Shown piece by piece: positions 23,362-34,910 of a stretch of DNA of 64,000 bases. Source of the stretch: Zymoseptoria tritici IPO323 (taxonomy: Eukaryota; Ascomycota; Dothideomycetes; Mycosphaerellales; Mycosphaerellaceae); the NCBI RefSeq assembly GCF_000219625.1, contig NC_018216.1:2976001-3040000 (forward strand). The letters are read 5' to 3'. Every line of letters starts with the position of its first letter. Position 1 is the stretch's first letter. A program made the position numbers and the translations under genes. The notes below the pieces were generated by a model, which was given only the letters and a program-made list of their open reading frames with translations, had not been told where the DNA came from and made no database searches.

Positions 23362-24414
23362 ATGGGATTCGGGAATGGATGGACTGTCTTTATGATGTCG
23401 TCGTGATCAGACGCAGTTTTTCTTTTGTCTCTTGGGAGGATTTGGATTTAGCGATTGGGGTTGGGTGGTATGTGACGGCTCTTGATATGTTTGCATTGCT
23501 TCTCTGAGGGTGAAGGAGGTTGAGAGGAAGTGAGGTTGAGATTGAGATGAGCGTGGAGAGGAAGGAGGACTCAAGAAGGGAAAGGCGTTTCGGTAGACAC
23601 CCTTGTCTCGCACGTGGTAGATTATCCTGGCATACCTTGTAGGAACAACGACGACATGACTGTGCGTTACTTCACTTCCGACTCCCGTTCCTTGCAAGAG
23701 TATCGCTTTCTTTATCCGCGTATGTCCCAGAGCTTTCAAAAATTCGAGATAACCTGGAAGGCATGTCGACCGACGTTTGGACGAATTGGAAATTGGGAAG
23801 GAAACGGGGGGACAGAGAAGGGGAAAAGTTTTATGTCAATGACCATTGACCAAGCTGACAGCCGTCTGGTGAGCGCTGGCATGACCATGATGCTAGCCAA
23901 GAGCATCAAGGTACAGGGTGACCTCGCTGTCGCCAACCACCCATAATGAACTCGCCGCTTCCCACCGCCTCCACTCACTGAGCCGTCCGCGATGGAGCGC
24001 CAGGATACATCAACGTCCACCTCCAGCGATGTCTTCGATACCAAAAGTTCCAGACCAAGCGATGCAGCACGAAGCGAAAGGTCTCGCCCCAACAATGCGC
24101 CAAAAGTTCTAGCCGCACGTGGGTCAGCAATGGTGGGGTTGAGATCGGCCGCCACCGAAAATTGTTCACAAGCTAGAAAGAGGACCCTGCTTAGCCCTAC
24201 AACTACCATTTTCTTCTTCGTCTTGTTCCATTTTCGACAACATATACCGTTCGTTGGGCTACGAGGGATTGACACGTGAGCGACTTTGGGAGTCTTTGCG
24301 CTTGCGGTGTGTTGGAAAACTCCCACTTTCAATTCTGCTCTCTGGCACCGCCATACTCTTCCCGACCAGGATCAGCATCAGGAACCCTGTTATCCAAGCA
24401 TTTCTACCGCCAAC
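23362..24414. other. Intergenic; promoter and leader of the SLC35F-type gene
   Basis: About 1 kb with overlapping short frames only. The last 150 bp before 24415 are likely leader. Nothing recognised. Confidence 0.35.
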
Positions 24415-25677
24415 ATGTCAAAAACCCAAGGCGACGAGCGGTACGGTCCTCTCGACCCAAACGCCGACATCGAGCAGCAAGCCGCTACCGAGAGAGTGAT
24501 CGTCCACCCGAAAGGCACCGCAAACAGCTCTCCCGATGCATCCTCCTCCCGTGGATACGACACCCACGGCGCGGTCGAAATGGTCGGCTCCGACAGCGGC
24601 CAACCTCCCATCGTCACCACCGCCGCCGCCATGGACGCCTCCAAAGGCCGCTTCGGGTACCTCAAAAACCGTCAATTCTGGCTCGTGCTACTCCTCAGTC
24701 AAGCTCTCGCCGTGACCATCACCGGAACCAACACCCTCTCGACCCTCCTCTCCATGCAAGGAACCTCCATTCCAGCCTTCCAGTCGCTGTTCAACTACGT
24801 CCTTCTCAACTTGATCTACACCTCCTGGACGATTTACAAGTACGGTTTCAAAAAGTGGCTGCGACTTCTCTACACCGATGGATGGCGGTACTTCATCCTC
24901 GCCTTCTTTGACGTCGAGGGGAATTATTTCACCGTGCTGGCGTATCGATACACGACCATTCTCTCTGCGCAGCTGATCAATTTCTGGGCGATTGCGGTCG
25001 TGGTCGTCATTTCGCTCATCTTCCTCAAGGTCCGGTACCACGTTTTCCAGTACATCGGTATCCTGATCTGCTGCGGTGGACTGGGTCTCCTGGTCGCTTC
25101 GGATCACATCACCGGTTCGAACGGCGGGAAGGCGGTGGACGCGGTCAAGGGTGACTTGTTCGCACTGCTGGGTGCGACCTGCTATGGACTGAGCAATGTC
25201 CTCCAGGAGTTCCTGGTCAGCAAGAAGCCGCTGTACGAAGTCATCGGCCAGCTCGCGTGGTGGGGAATGTTCATCATCGGCGTGCAAGCCGGCATCTTCG
25301 ATCGAGCAGCTTTCCGTGCTGCGACCTGGAATGCCAAGGTGGGCGGATACATGACCGGCTACACTCTGCTGTTGACGTGGTTCTACTCGGCCGTGCCGGT
25401 GGTTTTGCGCATGGCTTCGGCGGCGTTCTTCAACATTGGATTGTTGACGGGTAACTTCTGGGGTGTCGTGGTCGGAACGCAGGTGTTTGGGTACACCATC
25501 CACTATTTGTATCCGATTGCGTTTGTGTTGATTATGGTCGGGCATTTCGTGTACTATGGTACTGAGGGCGTCCTTGGCGAGGCGAAGAAGCCGTGGTTGG
25601 GCGAGAACCAGGAGGGTGGTGATGATGGTATTGGTACGGCGAGGAGGCGGTTGGAGAGGCCTGGCGTGACGTTGTAG
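24415..25677 (+). CDS. SLC35F1/F2/F6-type (DUF914) drug/metabolite transporter family protein
   Basis: A single exon encodes 420 residues with a polar N-terminus of about 80 residues and ten predicted membrane helices. The family belongs to the EamA/DMT superfamily and is related to nucleotide-sugar transporters; substrates of fungal members are mostly unknown. Recognisable blocks include NTLSTLLSMQGTSIPAFQS, DVEGNYFTVLAYRYTTILS, then LINFWAI and GDLFALLGATCYGLSNVLQE. The cytosolic C-terminus is short and charged. The ATG at 24415 is chosen because it opens the polar tail common in relatives; the frame extends upstream without family similarity. No introns are needed. Confidence 0.9.
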   Translation: MSKTQGDERYGPLDPNADIEQQAATERVIVHPKGTANSSPDASSSRGYDTHGAVEMVGSDSGQPPIVTTAAAMDASKGRFGYLKNRQFWLVLLLSQALAVTITGTNTLSTLLSMQGTSIPAFQSLFNYVLLNLIYTSWTIYKYGFKKWLRLLYTDGWRYFILAFFDVEGNYFTVLAYRYTTILSAQLINFWAIAVVVVISLIFLKVRYHVFQYIGILICCGGLGLLVASDHITGSNGGKAVDAVKGDLFALLGATCYGLSNVLQEFLVSKKPLYEVIGQLAWWGMFIIGVQAGIFDRAAFRAATWNAKVGGYMTGYTLLLTWFYSAVPVVLRMASAAFFNIGLLTGNFWGVVVGTQVFGYTIHYLYPIAFVLIMVGHFVYYGTEGVLGEAKKPWLGENQEGGDDGIGTARRRLERPGVTL

Positions 25678-26348
25678 AGATTGAGGGATAGGTAATGTTT
25701 TTTGCAGGGTGTTCTTCGGAGGTGGACTGGCAATAGTGGAAATCTCGCCGTGAGGTTTCGATCATGAGTTGACGACAGCCGTTTGACTTCAGTGCACATG
25801 TATCATATTCCTATTTTGAGGTCCCCAGAGCGGTTCGTCCTCCTCTTCGCACCTTGTTAATTCGATGCTCGAGCACGTTGCACAGTTGCTCTCGAATATT
25901 AGAGCAGCACCTCGATCGCGGATCTGTCCCGCGGTGGCATGGAGCCGTTTCTGTCGCAAGCCTCGACTGTCCAGCTCGCGCGAGAGAAGCACGGCGTGCT
26001 GAAGAGAAGAATGTCCGTGGATTCGTTTCTGCCTGCTGCAGGCACCGGTTCCACGGACGATGACGATCGTCTTCCGACCAGCAGATGCGCTGCAAATAGC
26101 GGGAGCACTCCGGAAGGCGATCGATTGTAGGTCCGCGATAGGGATCTGGGCCTGAGGCGCCATCGCGACATGAAACGAAGCTTCCGTGGACCGCCATGCG
26201 TAGGTCTCGATGCTTCGAATTACCGGCGGAGTATGGGTCTGTACCGGAACGTGTGGTCCACCCGTTCACGAACAGATGGAGGCTGCCGCAGGGGATGTAT
26301 GTAAAGTTTTGTGGTGTCCCAATGACCACGGGACATGAACCAAAGCTT
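25678..26348. other. Tail-to-tail intergenic region
   Basis: Lies between the 3' ends of the transporter gene (+) and the small membrane protein gene (-). Frames of up to 172 codons exist on the minus strand (26329-25811) but are polar, Cys/Arg-rich and unlike any family; treated as chance. Confidence 0.4.
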
Positions 26349-26897
26349 TCAGAGACCTCCTTGAATCGCGAAGGAAGAAGTGATCAGGACCAGCGCATTC
26401 GTGATACCCCACGTCAGCGGAATCCAGGTCGACATGCGGAAGTAGCCAGCCACATAGATGGCACTCAGCCTACAGTGATCAGCAAACGTCAGCGTCGCTC
26501 TCCCAGAACACCTCTCATAGAACACTCACAATCCGCCCACCACATTGCCCGCAATAAGCGCCTCGATCGCTCCAATAACCACATAAAGCGGCAACACAAC
26601 CCCACCAACTAACTTCCAATTCCGCCGCTGGATAGCCAGAGCATACAGCGCTGCCACGAGATGCACGCCTCCCACGCAAATCAGCGTCCAGTAGAGGGTG
26701 AAGCGCCACATCGGTTCGGAGTCGTAGAGGTAGACGAATTGTGGGCCATTGACGGGAAAGGGCCAGTAGAGGGAGGGAAAGGGTGGTTGGGATGTCGTAA
26801 GGGGTTTTGGGTAGACTATGTAGGCGAGGAAGCGGTTGCTGTGAAGAGGACTGTTAAATTGATGTACGAGATGGGAGGGTTGGTCGCGTTACCTCAT
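26349..26897 (-). CDS. Small fungal integral membrane protein, four helices
   Basis: Minus-strand exons 26897-26893, 26838-26530 and 26469-26349 encode 144 residues. The first exon is only 5 nt (ATGAG), and the intron after it has a GTAACG donor and CACAG acceptor. The protein has four hydrophobic segments and the blocks MWRFTLYWTLICVGGVHL, RNWKLVGGVVLP, IGAIEALIAGNVVGG and FRMSTWIPLTWG. These match a conserved but uncharacterised family of about 150-residue membrane proteins in filamentous ascomycetes. The second intron (26470-26529, GTGAGT) cuts the Leu codon after NVVGG. The short start exon fits phase and gives MSNRFLAYIVYPKP; another upstream start cannot be excluded. Confidence 0.75.
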
Positions 26898-27473
26898 GAT
26901 GGATTGATTGTGATGATCGTCGGGTGAAGACGTTGATTGTTCGGGATCAACGGAAGTCAGACGTCTTGGACAGTCTACTGGCAGAACCTAAACAGGCAGA
27001 TGATATGCTGCAATGTGCGTGCTAACATTGATGCACAATGTAGTCGATCCGTGACGTGGTTTCTGGTAAACGTCGTTGCACGATGGCAAGACGGGTGAGG
27101 TGAGAGTATTCCAAGTTTCTGCCTAAGGCCACTAATGCTTAGTCATAGCGGTCAGCCGGGGATCCAATGAGGTGGGTTGAAACACCGTTTTGTAAAACAC
27201 GCACGTCGTACACAGCATGGCACGCCCTGAAAAGCAATGAAATCATCTTCAACTCGTGCATGTATTCGACTTCTGTAGCAGTCCGTAGATCTCGCGGTGG
27301 ACACGCCCCAAGGTAGGTTCCGCTCTCCTACTGAGGTGGCAGCTTCCCTCACGCCCGTCATGCACTTCCCGAGGAAAGCACTGTGCGGAACAAAAAACAC
27401 CTACATTCTGCTAGGAGGCCATCCACATCTTGACAAGGACGTGGTACCACCACACCACAGCAGCCAGCAGCCA
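26898..27473. other. Divergent promoter region
   Basis: Separates the small membrane protein gene (-) from the zinc-knuckle/F-box gene (+). Nothing coding is recognised. Confidence 0.4.
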
Positions 27474-29126
27474 TGCCACATACCAAAGGGCGCTGCTTTC
27501 GGTGCCAGAAGAAGGGTGAGTGAAACGTGGCGTAAGCCATGCAGAGCTCACCATGTCTGCGATCACTTCACTAACTGGCTCACTCATTTCAGGTCATGTC
27601 GCGGCTATCTGTCCGTCCAGAAAGCCGAAGAACACCTCAGGTCTCGCAGGCCTTCCAACCGAACTTATCGCTCTCATCGCCACACAATTGATGTACGACG
27701 GATACAATTCTTGGCCATACAAACTTCGCGACTTGCGTCTGACGTGCAGAGCCGTCTACGAAAAAACGCATGACGCTTACCTCAAAGCTGCATTTGGACG
27801 CCTGTTCCTGCAGGTCGACCCCCGGGGCTTGAACCGACTGGGAAAAATCTCGCAATGTCCCCTGATGGCCGATAAAGTCCGTTCTATCAGGCTGTCACAG
27901 TATGATGGGATGTCCAAGGAAGAAGTCTCGGCCGCCGAGAGGGACAGCGTTTCGGCAGAACTGACGAGCCGCGAGCGTCGAGATGCTCGGGCTTTCATTC
28001 GGCGTGCAAATCACGAGCAAGACGACAGAGAGTTCATTGAGAGGTGGGTGATTTCATTCCGCCTCGATAGACTTGCAGGGTGGCAGCTACTGCGTGGATC
28101 TTTCGACTACTGACTGGTCATAGATCAGGAACTATTGCCATCTTGTTGGCGACTTCATTACCACTTCTGCCAAACCTGCAAGAGATCACCGGTAACTGCG
28201 AAGGAGATAATCGCAAACAACGACGGCGCCTTGACTTTTCGCCCAATGATGCATTCTCTGTCATCAGTGGATGCTTGCCTTCTGCAGGCGCGAAGCTGCA
28301 GAAGTTCGCGATCCCGTGGTATGAGCCATGTTCCAATCGTGGTGTTTCTTTGCAAACTCTCCGCATGCCTCAACGTTCCCTGGCCTGCTTCTCTGAGTTG
28401 CGAGTCCTCGAGCTCTTATTGCGTACGAAGGATGGCGAGCGCTATCGAAGTGAGTACTGCATCAGAAACCATCTGCCATGCCAGGCTGACCATAGCATTG
28501 ACCTTACCACAGATCCCAAGAAATGGATGGACAGCGCCGCGACCTTTTTATCGACTTGCTCGCAATTGCGTGAGCTCCGGCTTGCTTTCGGCAATGACTG
28601 GGAGGAGACCGCCGTTGTGTTCCATCACATCGCTGAGAAAGCGATCTTTGTCGACTTGGAGATATTCAATCTCGACTTCGTTCGGTGTCGAGGCGCGGAT
28701 CTCCTCCTCTTTTTGGACAACCACAACGGACTTCGCTCGATCTCTCTGAACAATTTGGACATCGTTGGAAGCGTTGGGTACTCAGAAAACTTGGACCACC
28801 TTCGACACCATCACAGTAAGCTCGAGGAGTTCTCATGCAGCCAGATTGCGCAGAATTCGTTCCGCACCTTCTTCGAATCATACGGGGAGCTACAATTCCA
28901 GACGAGTCCCACATACTATTCACTGGACGACTTCGTCGAAACGAACGACTTCTTCAGTGACTTCGTTGACGTCGTGGGCCCGTTCAAGTATACTGGCCGA
29001 GCGGCCCAGTGGGAAGGAGTCCAATATAAGATTCGCATGCTCAAGGATGATCTTCGCATTTCTGGCAAAGGCATACATTCGGACCTATACTGGCCCGGCA
29101 AGGCAACATATTACTGGACGAAATAA
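27474..29126 (+). CDS. Zinc-knuckle plus F-box-like protein
   Basis: Exons 27474-27516, 27593-28043, 28124-28449 and 28513-29126 encode 477 residues. The start MPHTKGRCFRCQKKGHVAAIC forms a CCHC zinc knuckle (C-x2-C-x4-H-x4-C) created only by splicing the 76-nt first intron. It is followed at once by an F-box-like segment (LAGLPTELIALIATQL, then LRDLRLTCRAVYEKTH). The rest has scattered Leu-rich stretches as in fungal F-box proteins, which select substrates for SCF ubiquitin ligases; I infer this role. The third intron (28450-28512; GTGAGT, CTGAC, CACAG) is 63 nt without a stop. Zinc knuckles bind RNA, DNA or protein; pairing one with an F-box is uncommon. Confidence 0.7.
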
Positions 29127-29522
29127 CGAACGAGACGCCGTCGTGGCAGACTTGATTCGGACAGAGGAGAGGTTGCAGCAGGAGACGAGGGACCGGCGAT
29201 CAGACGGCGGAAACTGTCAGGATAGCGGTACTAGCATTACACATGGCATCGTTGTCGGAAAGTCCGAGAGGCCCAAAAGCAGCTTATCACAAGGCATTGC
29301 CAGAATCGGAGAATACCAGACAGAGACAACCTTCAGTGATCGAAGCTTGCGCAGCAATATCTAGCGGATAAAAGTTCAACAGCATCTGATCAGCAACAGT
29401 GCGGGGCATGTCGTTCGCCACCGAGGTCGGCCGAATATGTGCGTGAGATATGCCTGACTTCAGGTGAGCATCTCCATCGATTATACAGCCCGGACTCGAT
29501 TCAATATTCGTCAATCACAGTC
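29127..29522. other. Intergenic, nothing recognised
   Basis: Short overlapping frames only. Expected to hold the 3' end of the F-box gene and the promoter of the aldolase-like gene. Confidence 0.4.
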
Positions 29523-30618
29523 ATGGCACCATCCGCAATCGTTGTTCCGTCACAAGAGAAGGCACCCGTTACCTCCTCAGAATCGAAAGGCAACGCCTCT
29601 GTTGGCGCGCTTGGAAAGACAAAGGACGGGAGGTCGTTGAAAGTTCGTGCATATCCTAAGTTCGATACATTGGAAGAGGAGAGATTGTACAGGAAACAGC
29701 ATCTTGCCGCTGCGTTCCGCGTATTCGCTGAGCGAGGTTAGTTGTAATCGTGTCGCGGCTGAGTTTGGCGGCTAACAAGGGCGATAGGCTTCGATGAGGG
29801 CGTTGCAGGCCATATCAGTGTGCGAGATCCGATTCTTACAGACCACTTTTGTATGACTGAGTCGATTTCAGAGATTCATGGTCGCTTGCTGATCAAACCT
29901 CAATTCGCAGGGCTGAATCCACTGTCGATGCACTTCTCCCAAATCAAGGTTTCAGACCTGATTCTCGTGGACGAGGACGGCGCCGTGGTCGAAGGGAACG
30001 AGCCGATCAACGCTGCAGCGTTCGCCATCCACTCAGAGATCCACAAAGCTCGACCGGATGTTCACGCAGCATGTCAGTACCGATCCAGTCTTGTCGCCTT
30101 TGACTGTACTAACACTCTTGCAGGCCACGCTCACAGCGTATATGGCAAGGCGTTCTCTGTCTTCGGTCGAGAACTAGATATGATCACTCAAGACAGCTTG
30201 AGGTTCTACAAGGACCACGCCGTATACCCACAATTCGGAGGTGTTGTCCTCGACCGCGAAGAAGGAAAGAGGATCGCTTCTCACCTTGGTACCGGCAAAG
30301 CGATTATCCTCCAGAATCATGGACTGGTCACCGTAAGTCCCTCCCTTTGAGTTGTCTCATCCATATACTGATGCCTTCCAGGTCGGCGAGACCATCGATG
30401 CCGCTGCTTTCTGGTTCCTGAGCTTGGACAAGACCTGTCATGCACAGCTGCTCGTCGACGCAGCGGCGCAAGGGAGCGGCCACAAGAAGACGTTCATCAA
30501 CGACAAAGAAGCTGCCGACAGCTTTGCACAGGTTGGATTGCCTTCGAAAGGCTGGCTTGCGTTTCAGCCATATTATGATGAGATTTTGGCGAAGACGAAT
30601 GGTAGCTTCTTGAAGTAG
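29523..30618 (+). CDS. Class II aldolase/adducin-family enzyme
   Basis: Exons 29523-29736, 29788-29850, 29911-30072, 30124-30332 and 30382-30618 encode 294 residues. Members are zinc enzymes that cleave sugar phosphates such as fuculose-1-phosphate, or lack catalysis as in adducin. Splicing restores the family blocks GFDEGVAGHISVRDP, DHFWLNPLSMHFSQI, HAACHAHSVYGKAF and NHGLVTVGETIDAA. The HAH pair and the His in NHGLV are the expected metal ligands. Introns 29851-29910 (60 nt) and 30073-30123 (51 nt) are 3n and stop-free, so the unspliced frame reads on through both. Fungal proteins of this type are cytosolic with unknown substrates. No sugar-metabolism neighbours are present. Confidence 0.88.
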
Positions 30619-31077
30619 GAGGCGGGCATGCAGTTGTAATGGTTGGAATTGCATCTGTCCACGTTTTCCAGATCAGACTGGAAACACGTCTATGGTCAGA
30701 GCCTTGTGGCCTCGTAAAGTAGAGCGGAAATGTCGGATCGATGGTGGTAACTCGTAGACGTGAACCTGAGAACTGACGGGAGAGTTATTCTCAAGGATCA
30801 TCTGCGGCCAGAAGTCTCGAGTCGGAGGTGCCGACTTTTGGCACAACCCGGACTCCATCTCCTGACAGCTTTTTGGGCGCGCGAACAACATCAAACAAAT
30901 CGACCAAGCCTTGACAGAATCTTGAAGCAGCCATCTAAAACAACTACAGCGCCCAGTTCAAGCGCATGCACGTCACCTGAAAGCACTAAATTGGGACTTT
31001 AGAGCTCCAAGCAGCGAGTGAGGAGCGCGCGCTCCGCGTATTGCCTTGCGCGAAGCCCTTTGGCTGGAGTTGGTGAG
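30619..31077. other. Intergenic; promoter of PFS2
   Basis: No supported frame. A GCGCGCG-rich patch lies near 31024-31040, just upstream of the proposed PFS2 start. Confidence 0.4.
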
Positions 31078-33030
31078 ATGGACTCTCGAGATCAAGGTCG
31101 TGACTTCGATCAAGGGCGACCGCGCGGGAAGCCAAGTAGACGTGAGTGAAGCCCGCAGCAAGCCTCCCCGGACCGGGCACATCGCAGATCAAGCTGTTCT
31201 GTGCCAATGCTGGTCAAGCGTTTTGTCTGCGTGTTCAAGAAATGTGCTGATAATGGACGAAACACAGGCAATGCCACAGATATCGGGACAACATATGTAC
31301 ACTTTCTACACGATCGCAAGGCGAAAGGCAGAGGCACACGAGGATTTGAAGCCGAGAGAGACTGCCCGAGCTATGTAGCGAACATCTTACCTCCAGCTGC
31401 TCGAAGGACCAGAGCTGTCGACACGATCCCGGCCAAGCATCTTCATTCATCCTTCAACAAACTCAGACAACCCGTCAACGTGGTAAGATGGACACCGGAA
31501 GGTCGTCGATTACTTTGCGGAGACGCGGAAGGTCATTTCACTCTCTGGAATGGAACTGGATTCAATTTCGAGACTATCAATAGTCATCATGCATCGGCGA
31601 TTCGAGCTATCCAATATGCGCACAGTGGCGAATGGATCATCTCATCCGATCATAACGGTGTCGTGAAGTACTTCCAGCCCAACTTCAACCCGGTGAACGA
31701 CATTCAGGCGCATGGAGATGCTGTGCGCGGGTTATGCTTCTCACCGAATGACGCAAAATTCGTCACAGCCTCAGACGATGCCTCTTTGAAGATCTGGGAT
31801 TTTGCCACAGGAATGCAGGACTCCCAATTGACCGGCCATCAGTGGGACGCAAAATGCGTTGACTGGCATCCTTCGAAAGGCCTGATTGTATCCGGTTCAA
31901 AAGATCATCAAGTCAAGCTGTGGGACCCACGCTCTGGCAGATGTCTCACAACACTCCACGGCCACAAGAACACCGTCAACATGACCAAATTCGAGCCCAG
32001 CAGAGGCACTCTCCTCGCATCCTGCGCTCGCGACCAGACCGTACGAATCTTCGACCTCCACATGATGCGCGACGTCTTCCTCCTCCGCGGCAATGAGAAA
32101 GAAGTCAACTCCCTCGTCTGGCATCCCTTCCACTCAAACCTCCTCTCCACGGGTGGCGCCGATGGCGCTCTCTACCACTACCTCCTCGACGAACAACATC
32201 CACCTCCCGGCACACCTCTCACGATCCCTCCCTACGACGCTCCCAACCCCGCCGATGCTCCCGCACAAACCATCTACCCCGCCCACAAAATCCAACACGC
32301 TCACGAATACAACATCTGGACCATGGACTGGCACCCAATGGGCCACATCCTCGCTTCCGGCTCCAATGACCGCGCCACTAGATTCTGGACCCGTCCGCGA
32401 CCCGGTGACTCCCACACCATCGCAAACGATAAATGGCACATCGGGCAAGCCGCCGCCGAAGCCAAAGGAACCTGGGGCAGGAAAGACGAGCTGCGCGCTC
32501 GAGAGGAAGAAGAAGCCGACGACGACGCCGATGGTCTCGAAGATCAGAACCCCGCTGGTCGACCGAACTTCCTCCCCGGTCTGGCAGGTGGTTTCGGCTC
32601 CGGTCTTCCAGGTCTCGCGACTTCTGCTCCACCCAGCCAAGTCGCGGAAGTCCTTAACCCCAACCAGTTCCCATCCAATATCCCTCTCCCTATGCCCGCC
32701 AACCTCCCTCCAGGCATGGACATGGAGACTCTCCGCCAAGCCGCACAGGCGTTTCAACAGCAACAGCAACAAGGCGGTGGAATGCCCGGTATGCCTCCAG
32801 GTATGCCGCCTGGCTTTCCGCCCATGCCGGCTGGTATGCCGCCCATGCCAGCTGGGTTTGTGCCGCCGCCGGGATTCCCGCCCATGCCGCCGGGCATGCC
32901 TCCTATGCCTGGAATGGCGAATGGTGCAGCGGGCGGTGGTGGTGGAGTGAGGAAGCGTGCGCCGTTGCCGAGTCAGCAGGATAGTTTGATGGCGGAGATG
33001 AAGCAGGGGAAGTGGCAGAAGCCGAGGTAG
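31078..33030 (+). CDS. PFS2: Polyadenylation factor subunit 2 (WD40)
   Basis: Exons 31078-31141 and 31268-33030 encode 608 residues. Pfs2 (human WDR33) is a scaffold of the cleavage and polyadenylation factor and helps bind pre-mRNA 3' ends in the nucleus. Seven WD40-type repeats follow the signature block LRQPVNVVRWTPEGRRLL, GTGFNFETI and DGTVWDW-like units such as DDASLKIWD, DHQVKLWD and NDRATRFW. The C-terminus has a poly-Gln run and a low-complexity Pro/Gly/Met tract (residues about 550-590). The 64-nt first exon (MDSRDQGRDFDQGRPRGK) is joined across a 126-nt intron with GTGAGT donor; the phase fits and the basic N-terminus is as in relatives. An ATG at 31207 without intron is the alternative. 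Confidence 0.9.
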
Positions 33031-33226
33031 TTGGATGGTGAGTGATGTGTTGCAGATATAAGAGGTTTGCGGATGGATGTGATGGGAGAAGATATCCGGT
33101 TGTAGGATAAGTCGACTTCGCAAGCACATCTCACTTGTGAATAACAGCCGAACGTGTGAACAAGAGCCACCACCTCGTAGAGAATGAAAGCCAGACCCAG
33201 ACGTGACTGACTTTCCCGAGCTGTAT

Positions 33227-34910
33227 CTACATCTGCACATAATTTGCCGGAAACTGCCCTTTCCTCCCCTCACACTCGCCCTCCCACCAATCATCCGTAC
33301 TCTCCGTCCTCCTCACCACTCGAATCCGATCACCCTCCCGAAACGCCAGATCCCCATCACTCTGCCCCGCGAAATCATACAGCGCCGTCACAAACGTCGC
33401 ACCCGTCGACGCGAGCCGCTTCGCGGGAATGGGCGGTGGAGGTTTCTTCTTCGCTGCGGCTGCTGCGGCGGCTGCGACGCCCCAGACTGTGCCGTTGGGA
33501 GTGGTGGCTTGAGCTTGATTGCTGGTTGTGCGGGTGAGGGAGGATTGGGAGACTTTGCGGTCGAAGTAGTCGTTGCGGGAGGTGTGGGATGCGGGGGGGG
33601 AGAGGCCGGCGACGGGAGTGTGGTAGATTGAGGGGGAAGAGGCGCCGCCGGCGGTGGTGGAGTATGGAGGCGGGTTGCCGTAGACTTGGTTGAGTTGGTT
33701 GTGAATACTACCCGTTGATCCGGGGGAGGGCTTCCGGTCGCGGTCGAAAGAGGCGGCGCTGTTGACGGAGTGCAGGCGGGGCTTGCTAGCCATGATGTCT
33801 TGAGCCTGGCCTGGACGTGGAGGTTTGGGAGGAGCAAGTTCTTCTTCTTCGTCTCGAGCGGGAGAATGGGAGGAAGCGGCCGCTGGACGATGGGCTAGAG
33901 GCTGCTCGCTCTTCGTTTTGTTGAGGCCTGGCAGACCCGATACGCCTGAGCGGGCTTTGTTCCTGATTCCCAAACCTGTCACCGTACTGCTGTCCTGCAC
34001 TGGCAATGTCATGCTCATATGCACCGCTTTTCCGCCCGCCAGGACTTTCAACCCACTCTCAACCTCCTTCCTGAAGCCCGTGTATTCCGCATCCCACCTT
34101 GATATGATCTCCGCATCACTCGGCGCCGGACTAGGCAGTCCCTCTCTCTTGCAGTAAGCGTCCAGAACGGTATACAGCTGCCCAACCAGCGTCGTCTGCA
34201 GCATGACCTGACCCGCCAGAAGATACGGCATCAACGCCAGCACCGCATCCGTCACTGGCGGGAACGTCTGTTTGACCTGCTCGTCCGCAGTCTGATAATC
34301 AATCTTCGCCTGCACCAAGTCTCCCTCGCACTTAGCCAAGTTCGTCTGATCTTTGACCGTCTTGGCCTCCTTCTTCCTCGCGTGTTCCGCACGGCTCAGG
34401 TATCGTTCGTAATCCAGCTTCATATTCTCCCGATGTTTCAGGGTGCGTTGTAATCCTCGAAGTGCTATCTTCGCTTCCTCCACCGGTCGAATGAGCTTTG
34501 ACTGAATCTGCGCGATCTCCTGCTGCAAGTCGGTCTTCGAATCGGCGTGGGCTTTGTGGAGTCCAACGGTACGTTGGAGGGTGGATTGAGGTGTCTCAAC
34601 GGGAGTGTAGTGTTGTGGGAGGTCCACGTCGGCAGGAATTGGGATGGGTTTGTAGAGGGTCACAAATGCTTCGGCGGCGTCTGATTGGTATTTAAGGATG
34701 TCTTCCCAGCTTTCGCGCCAGGTTTTGAGGTCGCGGGCAAGCTGTAGGGAGGTATCGTTAGCTGAGTTGTGAAGCAAATTCGAGAGGAGCATTGCTCACG
34801 CGGTCGAGCATGTTCTCCGTCGACTTGAACTCGCTAATGACAGCGCCGACATCTTGCTGATCGTCGGACCGCTTCATCATCTTTCCGCCCATGCGCTTAA
34901 TGGAGTTCAT
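33227..34910 (-). CDS. BAR-SH3 protein (Rvs167/Hob1 family)
   Basis: Minus-strand exons 34910-34800 and 34741-33227 encode 541 residues. Proteins of this family shape membranes at endocytic sites and link them to actin. Residues about 10-280 form a helical BAR domain with heptad-like charged stretches. A Ser/Pro-rich linker with polyproline (KKKPPPPIPAKR) and an Ala run follows, and residues 484-541 are an SH3 domain with ALYDF, DDWWEGE and FPANYV. The 58-nt intron (GTGAGC, CTAAC, CTACAG) joins ENMLDR to LARDLKTW. The BAR part is more divergent than canonical Rvs167, so it may be a paralogue such as the Rvs167-3 type. The stop lies 196 bp from the PFS2 stop, tail to tail. Confidence 0.85.

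Noticed and set aside
24688..25545. 285-codon minus-strand frame
   Set aside because: It is antisense to the SLC35F-type transporter and highly polar with no hydrophobic core.
16020..25677. Secondary metabolite cluster around the FAD oxidase
   Set aside because: No synthase, P450, methyltransferase or pathway regulator lies nearby; the neighbours are PEX8, a DUF3659 protein and a generic transporter.
31207..31267. ATG 31207 as unspliced start of PFS2
   Set aside because: It gives a Cys-rich N-terminus unlike the family, while a 64-nt upstream exon in correct phase gives the basic start.
32134..33294. 386-codon minus-strand frame
   Set aside because: It is antisense to PFS2 and rich in Arg/Gly/His as expected of the reverse frame of WD40 and Pro/Gly coding sequence.
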